A stretch of DNA of 64,000 nt from Rhinopithecus roxellana (lineage: Eukaryota > Chordata > Mammalia > Primates > Cercopithecidae): assembly GCF_007565055.1 (NCBI RefSeq), contig NC_044558.1, positions 81,989,444 through 82,053,443 of the forward strand, written 5' to 3'. Shown here in pieces: positions 32,697 to 43,154 of this stretch. Position numbers and translations under genes: made by a program. The notes under the pieces are model-generated. The model was given only the letters and a program-made list of their open reading frames with translations. It made no database searches and was not told the DNA's origin. How positions within the stretch are numbered: position 1 is the stretch's first letter; each line of letters starts with the position of its first letter.

Positions 32697-33316
32697 TTAT
32701 TTTACTTTTTTTTTTTTTTTTTTGAGACGGAGTTTCACTCTGGTTGCCTAAGCTGGGTGGAGTGCAGTGGCACGATCTCAGCTCACTGCGACCTCTGCCT
32801 CCCAGGCTCTAATGATTTTCGCACTTCAGACTCTTGAGTAGCTGAGATTACAGGCACATGCCACCATGTCTGGTTAATTTTTGTGTTTTTTTTTTTTTTG
32901 AGGCGGAGTCTCGCTCTGTCACCCGGACTGGAGTGCAGTGGCCAGATCTCAGCTCACTGCAAGCTCCGCCTCCTGGGTTTACGCCATTCTCCTGCCTCAG
33001 CCTCCTGAGTAGCTGGGACTACAGGCGCCCGCCACCTCGCCCGGCTAGTTTTTGTATTTTTGGTAGAGATGGGGTTTCACCGTGTTAGCCAGGATGGTCT
33101 CGATCTCCTGACCTCGTGATCCGCCCGTCTCGGCCTCCCAAAGTGCTGGGATTACAGGCTTGAGCCACCGCGCCCGGCCAATTTTTGTGTTTTTAGTACA
33201 GGCGGGGTTTTGCCATGTTGGCCAGGCTGGTCTCAAACTCCTGAGCTCAAGAAATTTTCCCACCTCGGCTTCCCAAAGCGCTAGGATTAAAGGTGTGAGC
33301 CACCGCGCCTGGCCTT
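32697..33316 (-). mobile_element. Older Alu split by an AluY
   Basis: Host halves at 32697-32890 and 33180-33316; AATTTTTGTGTTTTT repeats on both sides of the nested element. Confidence 0.92.
32891..33179 (-). mobile_element. AluY nested in an Alu
   Basis: Young monkey-type copy (CACCTCGCCCGGCTAG, CACCGCGCCCGGCC). Confidence 0.93.
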
Positions 33317-33373
33317 AATTTTTTTATCTTTTTAGTATTTATTTATTTTATTATATTATCATTAATATTATTA

Positions 33374-33650
33374 TTTTGAGATGGAGTCTCACTCTGTCAC
33401 CCAGTCTGGAGTGCAGTGGCGCGATTTCGGCTCGCTGCAACCTCTGCCTTCCGGATTTAAGCAATTCTCTGCCTCAGCCTCCCGAGTTGCTGAGATTGCA
33501 GGCATGCACCATTGCACCCGGCTAATTTTTGTATTTTTAGTAGAGACAGGGTTTCACCATCTTGGCCAGGTTGGTCTTGAACTCCTGACCTCATCTGCTT
33601 CAGGCTTCCAAAGTGCTGGGATTACAGGCATGAGCCACCGCACCCGGCCA
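33374..33650 (-). mobile_element. Alu
   Basis: Preceded by an AT-rich tail (33317-33373). Confidence 0.92.
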
Positions 33651-33667
33651 ATTTTTTAATTTTTAAT

Positions 33668-33803
33668 TTTTTTTTTTTATAGGGACGGGGGACTGTTCTC
33701 ACTATATTGCCCAGGCTGGTCTCGAACTCCTGAGCTCAAGAAATCCTCCCACCTCAGCCTCCCAAAGTACTAGGATCACAGACATGAGCCATTGCACCCA
33801 GCC
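33668..33803 (-). mobile_element. Alu monomer-like fragment
   Basis: GGGACGGGGGACTGTTCTCAC then monomer text. Confidence 0.8.
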
Positions 33804-33809
33804 CATATG

Positions 33810-33812
<3 letters not shown>

Positions 33813-33851
<39 letters not shown>

Positions 33852-34131
33852 AGGCGGAGTCTCGCTCTGTCGCCGGGGCTGGAGTGCAGTGGCCGGATCT
33901 CAGCTCACTGCAAGCTCCGCCTCCCGGGTTTACGCCATTCTCCTGCCTCAGCCTCCCGAGTAGCTGGGACTACAGGCGCCCGCCACCTCGCCCGGCTAGT
34001 TTTTGTATTTTTAGTAGAGACGGGGTTTCACCGTGTTAGCCAGGATGGTCTCGATCTCCTGACCTCGTGATCCGCCCGTCTCGGCCTCCCAAAGTGCTGG
34101 GATTACAGGCTTGAGCCACCGCGCCCGGCCA
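33813..34131 (-). mobile_element. Young AluY, 38-base T-run
   Basis: Monkey-type AluY almost without decay; GTACTTTTTT flanks both sides. Confidence 0.95.
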
Positions 34132-34424
34132 GTACTTTTTTAAATAAGAATAACGCTATGCTCCAAAATAAATTTGAAAAAATCTTGTCAGCGATGGTAT
34201 TGGTTTATGCTTTTGCAAGTCTCTAGCGTCTTGCTCATTAGAAAGGAGCTGGTGCCTCAACACCGCTTCTGCACTGTCCACTGCAATCTGCCGTTTCGTG
34301 TTGAGAATATGAGGAACACCCAGCCTGACACTGACTTGCAGCTGGAGAAAGGGACAACCTCCCAGAGACCCTTTGGGTACTGGGCATCCCCGCCGTCTTT
34401 AGGCCACTCTTTAGGAAGCCATGT

Positions 34425-34495
34425 AGTCAGGATTAAATGAGGTAATATTAGTAAAGCACTTAGAATAATGCTTGGCACATAGTAAACACTGCATA
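34425..34495 (+). mobile_element. MIR 3' end
   Basis: GGATTAAATGAGGTAATAT ... GCTTGGCACATAGTAAACAC. Confidence 0.7.
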
Positions 34496-34551
34496 TTTTT
34501 TAATTACATGTAAAGCAAATACTCAATATATTTTAAACTTTTAGAATTTGG

Positions 34552-34695
34552 GGCCAGGCGCTGTGGCTCACGCCTGTAATCCCAACACTTTGGGGAGGTA
34601 GAGGCAGGAGGATCGCTCGAGTCTAGGGGTTTAAGGCCAGCCTTGGCAACATAGTGAGACCCCTGTCTCTATGAAAAAATTAATTTTAAAAAACC
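34552..34695 (+). mobile_element. Alu left part, tail-to-tail with next
   Basis: Left monomer ending in an A-rich stretch. Confidence 0.88.
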
Positions 34696-34989
34696 ATTTT
34701 TTTTTTTTGAGACGAAGTTTTGCTCTTGTTGCCCAGGCTGGAGTGCAGTGGTGCAATCTCGGCTCACTGCAACCCTCGCCTCCCGGGTTCAAGAGATTCT
34801 CCTGCCTCAGCCTCCTGAGTAGCTGGGATTACAGGCATGTGCCACCAAGCCCGGCTAATTTTGTATTTTTAGTAGAGACAGCGTTTCTCCATGTTGGTCA
34901 GGCTGGTCTTGAACTCCCGACCTCAGGTGATCCGCCCACCTCGGCCTCCCAAAGTGCTGGGATTACAGGCGTGAATCACCGCGCCCGGC
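34696..34989 (-). mobile_element. Alu, last before the promoter
   Basis: Full-length; inverted to the preceding piece. Confidence 0.93.
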
Positions 34990-36000
34990 CAACTTTTAGA
35001 TTTTTAATCAATACGTGCCAGGTTGGGGTGCACTTTATGGCTACAAGGGCATTAAGATTTCCTCCCTCAAGGAGCTAACAGTCAGACGGTGGAAACCTAT
35101 CTGCTACTACACGGTGAAAACTCAGGATGCTAAGAGCAATTTTGGTGGGGCAAGCAGGGGACTGGGAGTTTGCAAGGGGGTCCTTAACTCCTGCGTGGGG
35201 GCGGGGAGAGTGGCTGGGGTTCTGGGTTCAGGAAAGGTTCTCCCGGGAGTGGGAGGGGGTCTGATGGACAAGTGGATTTGGACAGCCCAAATGGACAGGG
35301 GGCCTTGGGACAAGAAAACTCGTGGTGCTGGGATGCCAAGCGGGCTTCGCCCTACTGTGAAGTGGCGTTTATGTCACACGGAGCCAGTGATGGATGTGGC
35401 TCGGGGAGGAGCGCCCTGGGGCTCCGGGCGCCTCTGCAGGTGGCCGGGTCTGCGGGGAGGGTCTGCGGGCCGGGGCGTCCCCGTTTTCTTCCCGGGATGA
35501 GCCCCAGCCAGGGGACCTCCTTGTGACCCCTCCATCCCTCTCCAAGGCCGGGGCCGCTCCCCGGAGCAGCGAATCGCCCCGCGAGACCAGCGCCCCCCGG
35601 CCCCCTCTCGGCAACCGGGTGGTGGGAGGAGCCAGCGCCGGGCGGGGGAGGGGCGGCCGGAGCACGGGCGAGGGGCGCCGCGGGTCCGGCGGCTGGAGAG
35701 GGGGCCCGGTGTGCAGGCCGCGCAGTCAGCGCTGGGGGACACTCCGGGGCGCCCCTGGGAGGCGGAAAGTGGGCGCGCCCCTGGCCAGGCCGGGATCGGG
35801 GCGGGGCGCGCGGCCTCCCTGCGGGGGAGCGGTCACCCAGCCTCTCCGCCGCCGCCGCCAAAGTTTCCCGGAGGAGCCGGGGGCCGCCCTTCCTCTCGGG
35901 CCCGGCGCGCTGCCGCCCCTCAGGCCAGCACCGCCCCGGGGCGCCCGGCCCGGCTCCATTGAGCGCAACTCTGATCTCAACTTGGGAGGCGCCGCGGGCC

Positions 36001-36011
36001 TGCGCACGCGC
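36001..36011 (+). promoter_or_regulatory. NRF1-type binding site
   Basis: TGCGCACGCGC matches the palindromic NRF1 consensus (TGCGCATGCGC) with one central change. It sits 10 bases before the CCG array and about 300 bases upstream of the RILPL1 start codon, a typical place for NRF1 in CpG-island promoters. Function is inferred from the motif only. Confidence 0.55.
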
Positions 36012-36020
36012 GCGCCCTCC

Positions 36021-36053
36021 CCGCCGCCCCCGCCGCCGCCGCCGCCGCCGCCC
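36021..36053 (+). repeat. RILPL1: CCG/CGG triplet array in the presumed RILPL1 5' UTR
   Basis: Eleven triplets read (CCG)2 CCC (CCG)7 CCC on the gene-sense strand, so CGG/GGC on the antisense strand. The array lies 254 bases before the RILPL1 ATG. In humans, CGG expansion in the RILPL1 5' UTR is reported as a cause of oculopharyngodistal myopathy type 4; this is the equivalent position in a short, CCC-interrupted state. On the sense strand the frames read poly-Pro, poly-Arg or poly-Ala. On the antisense strand one open frame reads eleven glycines. Confidence 0.9.
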
Positions 36054-36306
36054 ACTCGGGAGCAGCTCCGGGCGGAGCGGTGCGCCCAGACCGCGGCCCC
36101 GCGCACCCCGCGCCGCCGCCCGTGCCCGCGCCCGCCGTCCGCCGCCTGCCGCCCGCCGCCCGCCGCCCGCTGCGCTCTCGCCCCCCGCGCCCGCTGAGCG
36201 CGCCCGCCCGCGGCCCAGGCTGGGCCCGGCCGGCCCGGCCCTCTACAGCGGCAAGTTTGGGAGTTGCACGAGTTTGCGGGGTGGGGGACAGGCCGGGAGG
36301 GCGGCC

Positions 36307-36615
36307 ATGGAGGAGGAGCGGGGGTCGGCGCTGGCGGCCGAGTCGGCGCTGGAGAAGAACGTGGCCGAGCTGACCGTCATGGATGTGTACGACATCGCGT
36401 CGCTTGTGGGCCACGAGTTCGAGCGGGTCATCGACCAGCACGGCTGCGAGGCCATCGCGCGCCTCATGCCCAAGGTCGTGCGCGTCCTGGAGATCCTGGA
36501 GGTGCTGGTCAGCCGCCACCACGTCGCGCCCGAGCTGGACGAGCTGCGCCTGGAGCTGGACCGCCTGCGTCTAGAGAGGATGGACCGCATCGAGAAGGAG
36601 CGCAAGCACCAGAAG
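36307..36615 (+). CDS. RILPL1: RILPL1 coding exon 1 (start codon to first donor site)
   Basis: This exon encodes residues 1-103 of Rab-interacting lysosomal protein-like 1. The family consists of cytosolic/centrosomal effectors that bind LRRK2-phosphorylated Rab8/Rab10 through a C-terminal RH2 domain (outside this window) and regulate ciliary membrane content. The visible part starts MEEERGSALAAES, continues through the RH1 domain (about residues 10-100, with NVAELTVMDVYDIASLVGHE), and enters a charged helix (ELDELRLELDRLRLERMDRI) that begins the coiled coil. The ATG lies in GCCATGG, a strong Kozak context. The frame is open for exactly 103 codons and ends AAG|GTGGGC, a usable donor in phase 0. 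The peptide joins without loss to the exon at 44951. The translation agrees with the human protein as I recall it. The family length is about 403 residues, so this is roughly a quarter of the protein. It lies at the 3' edge of a CpG island. Confidence 0.97.
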
Positions 36616-36814
36616 GTGGGCGGCGGCCTTGGTCTGTCCGTCCGGGCAGTGGGACCGCGGGGACCCAAGGGCTCTTCCGCATTGGGCAGCTGTGGGTGCA
36701 CATGTGTGTGTGTTCGGGGACCGGACCAGAGGGGACCCTACGTGGGGAGGGAGGGAGGCCCTGACCTTCTTTTGCCCGACCAGGGGTGGCTGGCAGATAC
36801 CACCCGAGAGATTA

Positions 36815-36990
36815 AGAGCTGTTCTCTGGAGTTCCGATCCCACCTTTACACACAGTTTAATAGCTGTGTGACTTTGGGTAAGTTACTTAACCTCTCTGTA
36901 CTTTATTTCCTCACCTGTCAAATGGTGATCATAATAGAACCCACCTTAGAAGAATTAAATGGGGCCATATAAGCTAAGTGCTTAAGACAG
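36815..36990 (+). mobile_element. MIR
   Basis: AGCTGTGTGACTTTGGGTAAG, CTCACCTGTCAAATGGTGAT; 200 bases into RILPL1 intron 1. Confidence 0.88.
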
Positions 36991-37244
36991 TATTATTCTT
37001 TTCCAGACATGAAATAAGCCTCTTGCCCTCCCGTGTTTCCCAAGAAGATGTGACATCAGGCCCAGGACCCTTTCTTCATCCCCCACCCCCAGTCTCCCCA
37101 GAGCAAAGGGAATGTGACCTCCAGCCACTGAGCTTTCTGTCCCCCAGTCTCTGAGTTCATATTTGCAACTTTCTTCCCGGGACTCCCCTAGCTTGTGAAC
37201 CTGTGGCAACCGGTGTTCTCTCCTCTTTGATTTTATCCTTAATC

Positions 37245-37330
37245 CTCACAGGACTCTATAGAGATTATCTTCATTTTACAGATGAAGAAACCAAGGGTCA
37301 CAATGGGAGGAGGGATTTGTCCCGAATTAG
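37245..37330 (-). mobile_element. MIR fragment
   Basis: TTCATTTTACAGATGAAGAAAC, minus-strand core end. Confidence 0.6.
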
Positions 37331-37904
37331 TGATGACAGTGTCCCAGCCCCGTGTCTCCTCCCCACCCTGTTTGAACTGGGGGAAAGGGATGATTTGGGG
37401 TGGCTTTAAGGCTAAGCCTCTGCCTTGTGATCAGGAGCCTCTCTGAATCAAGGCCTCCCCACTGGGCCTGGAGTCCAGATGAGGTTCCTGGAGAAAAGGA
37501 AGTGAAAGACATGTGGTTTCCTGCCCTAACCTCAGCCAGGGATGCTCTTGGCAGCCCCTTCAGACTGAGAATGGGAGGAAACACCTTTCCTTGAGGGATC
37601 AGGGTGTCTGAGCAGTCTCCAGCTTGCTCTTCAGCCTCAGGAAATACAATTGTCCTCTCTGAACCTCAGGGGCAGGCCATCCCCTGTTGTATACTCGGAT
37701 GGATCTCTGTGTTTTGGAGGAAAATAGCCAAAGCTGGATCTGAACCCTTAACCTGAGGGCAGACCCACAGGTAGGTGGCAGCTCTATTGCCATATTTGAC
37801 TGTGCTCGTATGCCCTGGGGCAAGAAGGAGACTCAGGCTCCCAAGCAGCATTTCCAGGGTATCTGGGAGCCTGAAAATGCTTTTACCTGTAATTAATTTC
37901 AAGA
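37331..37904. other. Unique intron sequence
   Basis: No exon or repeat recognised. Confidence 0.4.
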
Positions 37905-38145
37905 CTCCTAGAAGCTGGGACTTTGGAGCTAGACAGCCTGGTTTCAAACCCTACCACTTGCAGCCTGTGCGATCTTGGGCAAATCACCCAGCATCTCTGT
38001 GCTTCAGTTTCCTCAGTTCTAAAATGGGATAGTAATAGTACCCCCCAGTAGAACGTGATGAGGTTTAAAGGAGTTAATATAAATACATAGAAAGTGTTCA
38101 GGACAGAGCCTGCCCATAGCAAGGGCTTTACAAGTGTTAAAATTC
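37905..38145 (+). mobile_element. MIR
   Basis: GATCTTGGGCAAATCACCCAG, CAGTTTCCTCAGTTCTAAAAT. Confidence 0.85.
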
Positions 38146-39100
38146 TTTTCAGGCCTGGAGAGACATTCATTGAGGTGCTCACAGGCTCATATTAGGAAAC
38201 CGTCCCCTCCCCAAGCACCTCTACTCCTACCCTAGAGGCTTCCATCTCTCATAGAGGGTCAAGGAGGCAAGGGACCTTGGAAATCCTCTCGTGTGTCACC
38301 TCTAATTAACAGGGACCAAGGGGCTTTGACCAGATCACACAGAAGTCCTGGCATCTATACTGTCCCCAAACTGGGGCTCTTTAGTTCCATTGCAGAGGGG
38401 CTGGGAGAAATCCTTGGAAGCCATCGGAGGCCACCAGGTCTGAAGTCACATGGAATTCTCAGCAGCTGCACTTGTTGCCTCTGGAACACGTTCAGCTGGG
38501 AAGTGAGCACCGTGCGCTCAGGGCCAGGGCTTGTTGACTTACACTGAGGATGGCCTCTCTAAATCAAGTATGCAGTTCCTTTCCTACCCCAGCCCCAGAC
38601 CCCTTGACTTCACATTCTTGGGATGGAGAGAGACTTGTATTGATTTTTTTTTTTTCCTGAAGTCTCAAAGGCTCTTCAAGGTGATATTTCCACAAAAATC
38701 TTTTTGGCATATCCTGGTTTAGTCTGTCTGCCTCCATTCCTCTTCCCTTTCCCCTTCTGCTTCCCCTCCCCACTTCCTTTCTGCTCTCTCTTTCAGCAAT
38801 TATGGCTCCAGTAAAGCACACACACTTTCTTCCCCCCACTCCTCCTCCCAGTAGACCCGCTCACTCACTTCCACTCATCACTCAGATGCAGGCCACAGTT
38901 GGGGCATGTTCTGTCTCATTACTCAGTCTGCAACCCTGTTCGGTGCAGACTGCCCTTCTCGGTGCAGTGGCTCTGCAGAGAAAAGCAAAGTCTTATGTCA
39001 GGCAGCAGGCAGGTCACAGGGAAGAAAGGGAAAACACAAATAAATTCTAGAAAGCAATGGCTGGGCTGATACACTTGCATGTAACATACCAGACTACGCT
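38146..39100. other. Unique intron sequence
   Basis: Pyrimidine-rich at 38730-38860; no gene recognised. Confidence 0.4.
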
Positions 39101-39290
39101 ATTCATTCACCCATTCAGCAAATATATTTACTGAGAACCTACTGTGTGCCAGGCGTTGTTCTGGACACTGGGGAGAGAGTAATGACCATGACAGATGAGG
39201 CCTTGGCCCTGATGAGCCTGACTTTTTAGTGCAGTGCTATACTACAGAAATATTATGCAGCTTTGCCATGTTAATAAAAAACAATGAGGT

Positions 39291-39593
39291 TGGCTGGGTG
39301 CGGTGGCTCACACCTGTAATCCCAGCACTTTGGGAGGCCAAGGCGGGGGGATCACTTGAGGTCAGGAATTCAAGACCAGCTTGGCCAACATGGCGAAACC
39401 CCATTTCTACTAAAAATACAAAAATTAGCTGGGCATGGTGGTGGGCGCCTGTAATCCCAGCTATTCAGGAGGCTGAGGCAGGAGAATCGCTTGAACCCAG
39501 GAGGCAGAGATTGCAGTGAGCCAAGATCGCACCACTGCATTCCAGTCTGGGTGACAGAGTGAGACTCTGTCTCAAAAACAACAAAATAACAAA
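39291..39593 (+). mobile_element. Alu
   Basis: Full-length; TGAGGTT flanks. Confidence 0.93.
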
Positions 39594-39824
39594 CCAGTGA
39601 GGTTAATCTTAATATATCTTATGGGACCCAATATATCCAAAATATTTTCGTTTCAACATATAATCAACATAAAAACTTATAATTTGATATTCTGCACTCT
39701 TTTTTTCCTACTACATCTTTGAAATCTTGTGTGTCTTTAACCCCTGCTGCACAATTCCACTCAGACCAGCCACATGTCAAATGCTCAACAGCCATAGCAT
39801 GAGGAGGAGACAGAGATTTTTTTC

Positions 39825-40109
39825 TCCTTTTTTTTTTTTGAGTCAGGGACTTACTCTGTTATCCAGGCTAGAGAGCAATGATGGCATCATGGCTCACTGC
39901 AGCCTTGAACACCTGGGTTCAAGTGATCCTCCCGCCTCAGCCTCCTGAGCAGCTAAGACTACAGGCACACTATAATTTTTTTTTTATCCTTTAGAGACAA
40001 GGTCTCACTATGTTGCCCAAGCTAGTCTTGAACTCTTGGGCTCGAGCAGTCATCCTGTCTTGTTCTCCCAAAGTGCTGGGATTACGGGTGTGAGCCACTG
40101 TGCCTAGCC
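39825..40109 (-). mobile_element. Alu (old)
   Basis: Nearly full-length, diverged. Confidence 0.9.
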
Positions 40110-40142
40110 AAGATAGATTTAAAAAACAACAAAAAAAATTCA

Positions 40143-40438
40143 GGCTGGGCGCGGTGGTTCACACCTGTAATTCCAGCACTTCGGGAGGCCAAGGCAGCTG
40201 GATCACTTGAGATCGGGAGTTTGAGACCATCCTGGCCAATATGGCGAAACCTCATCTCTACTAAAAATACAAAAGTTAGCTGGGTGTGGTGGTGGCATGT
40301 GCCTGTAATCCCAGCTACTAAGGAGGCTGAGGCAGGAGAATCACTTGAACCTGGGAGGTGAAGTTTGCATTGAACCGAGATCATGTCACTGCACTCCATC
40401 CTGAGCAACAGAGTGAGACTTTGTCTCAGAAAAAAAAT
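40143..40438 (+). mobile_element. Alu
   Basis: Full-length. Confidence 0.92.
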
Positions 40439-41036
40439 CAGCCTATGATAAATGCCATAAAGGAAATAAAACTGGGAGATATGAGAGAGACTCACTAGGG
40501 TGGTGGTCTAACAGATGGAGTAGTCAGGAAGGCTTCCCTGAGGAGGTGACATCTGAGCTGAGATCTGAATGAAGGATAGGATCCAGCCACAGATTCATCT
40601 GGGGGAGAGGCATTACAGGCAGAAGACGTGAGAAGTGCAAAGCTCCTGAGGTGGGAATGCACTTAGTGTGTTCAAGGAACACCGAGTCAGTGTGGCTGGA
40701 GCAGAGCGAATGAGGAAGAGAACTGGGAGATGAATCAGGAAGGTGCTGGGGCATGTAGGCTCAGATGAGGAATTTGAGGACTCTTGGCGCTGAGCGAGGA
40801 ACGTGAAGGAGATAACTGATCAGGGCTGACTTCTCGGGAGAGCCACTGAGCTGGTATGGAGGCAGCGTGAGATTCTGAGTGGTCAACTCAGAGGCAAGAG
40901 TCAGCAACCCCAGCATCAACTTCAGTTCGTTGAGAAAAGCAAAAAAGAGAACTGAGGGTTAAAGTCTGTGTTCATCCCCTGTGGCTGCTGTAACAAATGA
41001 ACACAAACTTAGTGGCTCAAAACAGCAGAAATGTGT

Positions 41037-41344
41037 TTTTTTTTTTTTTTTTTTTTTCTTTCTGAGACAGCATCTCACTCTCTTGCCCAGGCTGGAGTGC
41101 CGTGGCGTGACCATGGCTCACTGCAGCCTCAGCCCCGTGGGCTCAAGTGATCCTCCCGCCTCAGCTTCCCAAGTAGCTGTACTGCAGGTGTGTGCCACCA
41201 CACCCGGCTAATTTTTTTAATTTTCAGCAGAGATGGGGTCTTGCCATATTGCCCCGGCTGGCCGCAGATTCCTAGGTTCAAGTGATTCTCCTGCCTCAGC
41301 CTCCCAAAGTACTAGGATTACAGGCATGACCCACCACGCCTGGC
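41037..41344 (-). mobile_element. Alu
   Basis: Full-length, diverged; CAGAAATGT/CAGAAACGT flank it. Confidence 0.9.
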
Positions 41345-41763
41345 CAGAAACGTACTGTCTTATTGAACTGGATAATTCAATATTATGGATACAATGTCAT
41401 ACAGTATTATGGAGGCATACGGGTAATAGCAATATGAATAATACTGAAAAATTTCTGGACGTCAAAAGTCAGAAATGGCTCTCACTGAGTTCAAATCAAG
41501 GTGTTGGGAAGGCTCCACTCCTTTGTGGGGCTGTGGAGGAAGATCCGTTTCTTTGCCTTCCCCAACTTATGGACTCTGCATTCCCTGGCTTGTAGCCCCT
41601 TCCTCCATCTTCAAAGCCAGCAGTGTAGCTTCTTCCATCTCCCTCATATTCCTCTAATGCTGACCTGCCCTCCTCTTGTGAAGACCCTGGCATGACATCG
41701 GCCCACCAGACCACCAGATAATCCAGCCAGATAATCCAGAATCATCTCCCCATCTCACGAGCC

Positions 41764-42069
41764 TTTTTTTTTTTTTTTTTTTTTTTTTTTGAGACACAGT
41801 TTCACTCTGTCGCCCAGGCTGGAGTGCAGTGACACAATCTTGGCTCACTGAAACCTCCACCTCCCAGGTTCAAGTGTTTCTCATGCTTCAGCCTCCTGAG
41901 TAGCTGGAATTTCAGGCGCATGCCACCACGCCCAGCTAATTTTTGTATTTTTAGTAGATGGAGGTTCGCCGTGTTGGCCAGGCTGGTCTCGAACTCCTGA
42001 CCTCAAGTGATCTTCCTGCCTTGGCCTCCCAAATTGCTGGGATTATAGGCATGAGCCATCACGCCTAGC
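41764..42069 (-). mobile_element. Alu
   Basis: Full-length, long T-run. Confidence 0.92.
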
Positions 42070-42099
42070 CTCGAGAGCCTTTTAAAAAAAAAAAGGTGG

Positions 42100-42411
42100 G
42101 GCCGGGCGCAGTGGCTCAAGCCTGTAATCCCAGCACTTTGGGAGGCTGAGACGGGCGGATCACAAGGTCAGGAGATCGAGACCATCCTGGCTAACCCGGT
42201 GAAACCCCGTCTCTACTAAAAAATATAAAAAACTAGCTGGACGAGGTGGCGGGCGCTTGTAGTCCCAGCTACTCGGGAGGCTGAGGCAGGAGAATGGCGT
42301 AAACCCGGGAGGCGGAGCTTGCAGTGAGCTGAGATCCGGCCACTGCACTCCAGCTCGGGCGACACAGAGCAAGACTCTGTCTCAAAAAAAAAAAAAAAAA
42401 AAAAAAAAAAA
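42100..42411 (+). mobile_element. AluY, tail-to-tail with next
   Basis: Young monkey-type copy; GGTGGG on both sides; inserted at the tail of the inverted Alu that follows. Confidence 0.94.
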
Positions 42412-42690
42412 GGTGGGATCTTGCTCTGTTGCCCAGGCTGGAGTGCTGTGGTACAGTCACAGCTCACGACAGCCTCAACCTCCTGGGCTCAAGTGATCCT
42501 TCCACCTCAGCCTCCCAAGTAGCTGGTACTACAGGCGTGCACTACCATGCCCAGCTAATTTTTGTATTTTTTGTAGATACGGGGCTTTGCCATGTTGCCC
42601 AGGCTGTTCTCAAACCCTTGCCTAAATCAGTGCTCCCATCTCAGCCTCCTAAATTACAGGGATTATAGGTATGAGCCACCGTGCCATGTC
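42412..42690 (-). mobile_element. Alu (old)
   Basis: Minus-strand copy whose tail was the AluY target. Confidence 0.9.
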
Positions 42691-42800
42691 TGAGATCCTT
42701 AATCAGCTCTGCACAGTCCCTTTTGCCACATAAGTTAACATATTCTCAGGGATTAGGACTTGGATGACTTTAGGAGCCGTTATTCGGCCTGCCCCAGCCA

Positions 42801-43154
42801 GTTACACTTGACTAATATTCTCAGCCCTGTGTGAGCCCAGCCTGTGCCAGTTGGGAACAGAGAGGAACAGAGCTGGATGAGCCTCTTTCTGCTTCCAGGC
42901 CCCACCTGCTTGTGGGAGGTCAACATGCCCTCTCCATCCCTTCACCACCACTTCCACCCCGGCCCTGCCCTTCACCTCCCCTGGTGACCTTGTGCCCTCT
43001 GTGCAAATACTAGGCTCTTACTCCTCTCTTCCGCAGTGCAGCAGGCTTGTGACAAAGGAGATGGGTCTGAGAACTTATTTAGAAGATGGACAGAGGCCAT
43101 GCCTAGCATCCGGCCACCTGGCCACTTGTGATGGATTGTAGGGATGGGACAGAG
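42801..43154. other. Unique intron sequence
   Basis: No exon recognised. Confidence 0.4.

Larger units (their letters stand above)
31291..34390 (+). mobile_element. Ancient interspersed repeat split by an Alu pile
   Basis: Old repeat text at 31291-31349 (GTTCTCAAACTTTTTGGCCTC), 31707-31735 (AACACATTACATGTTAACC), about 31865 and 34131-34390 (CTTTTGCAAGTCTCTAGCG) appears to belong to one element. About 2.7 kb of Alus now separates its ends. Family name uncertain. Confidence 0.5.
35140..36660 (+). promoter_or_regulatory. RILPL1: CpG-island promoter of RILPL1
   Basis: An abrupt change to very GC-rich, CpG-rich sequence starts near 35.14 kb, is strongest at 35.55-36.65 kb and ends just after exon 1. 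It contains several GC-box-like motifs (GGGCGGGG near 35640 and 35797) and no TATA box near the coding start, as is usual for a broadly expressed CpG-island promoter. No Alu has inserted between 34989 and 39290. The exact transcription start cannot be read from the sequence; it probably lies upstream of the CCG array. Confidence 0.85.
39105..40760 (-). mobile_element. L2 3' region split by three Alus and another old repeat
   Basis: TTTACTGAGAACCTACTGTG at 39130 and GGCTTCCCTGAGGAGGTGACA at 40531 fit antisense L2. 39594-39824 is a different old repeat, also seen at 50163-50335. Confidence 0.65.
40965..42800 (+). mobile_element. Old CCACAAACT-type repeat split by Alus
   Basis: CTGCTGTAACAAATGAACACAAACTTAGTGG (first 20 bases diagnostic) at 40987, CCTTCCTCCATCTTCAAAGCC at 41599 and GTCCCTTTTGCCACATAAG at 42716 are parts of one common ancient repeat. 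Whether it is MLT/LTR or LINE-derived I cannot decide. Confidence 0.6.

Noticed and set aside
35352..36701. Several long minus-strand frames in the CpG island
   Set aside because: Expected shadows of GC-rich sequence. Only the poly-glycine frame is discussed, because of the triplet array.
35959..36972. 337-codon frame continuing past RILPL1 exon 1
   Set aside because: Its middle is the real exon 1, but the part before 36307 is GC-rich 5' sequence and the part after 36615 reads through the donor into the intron.
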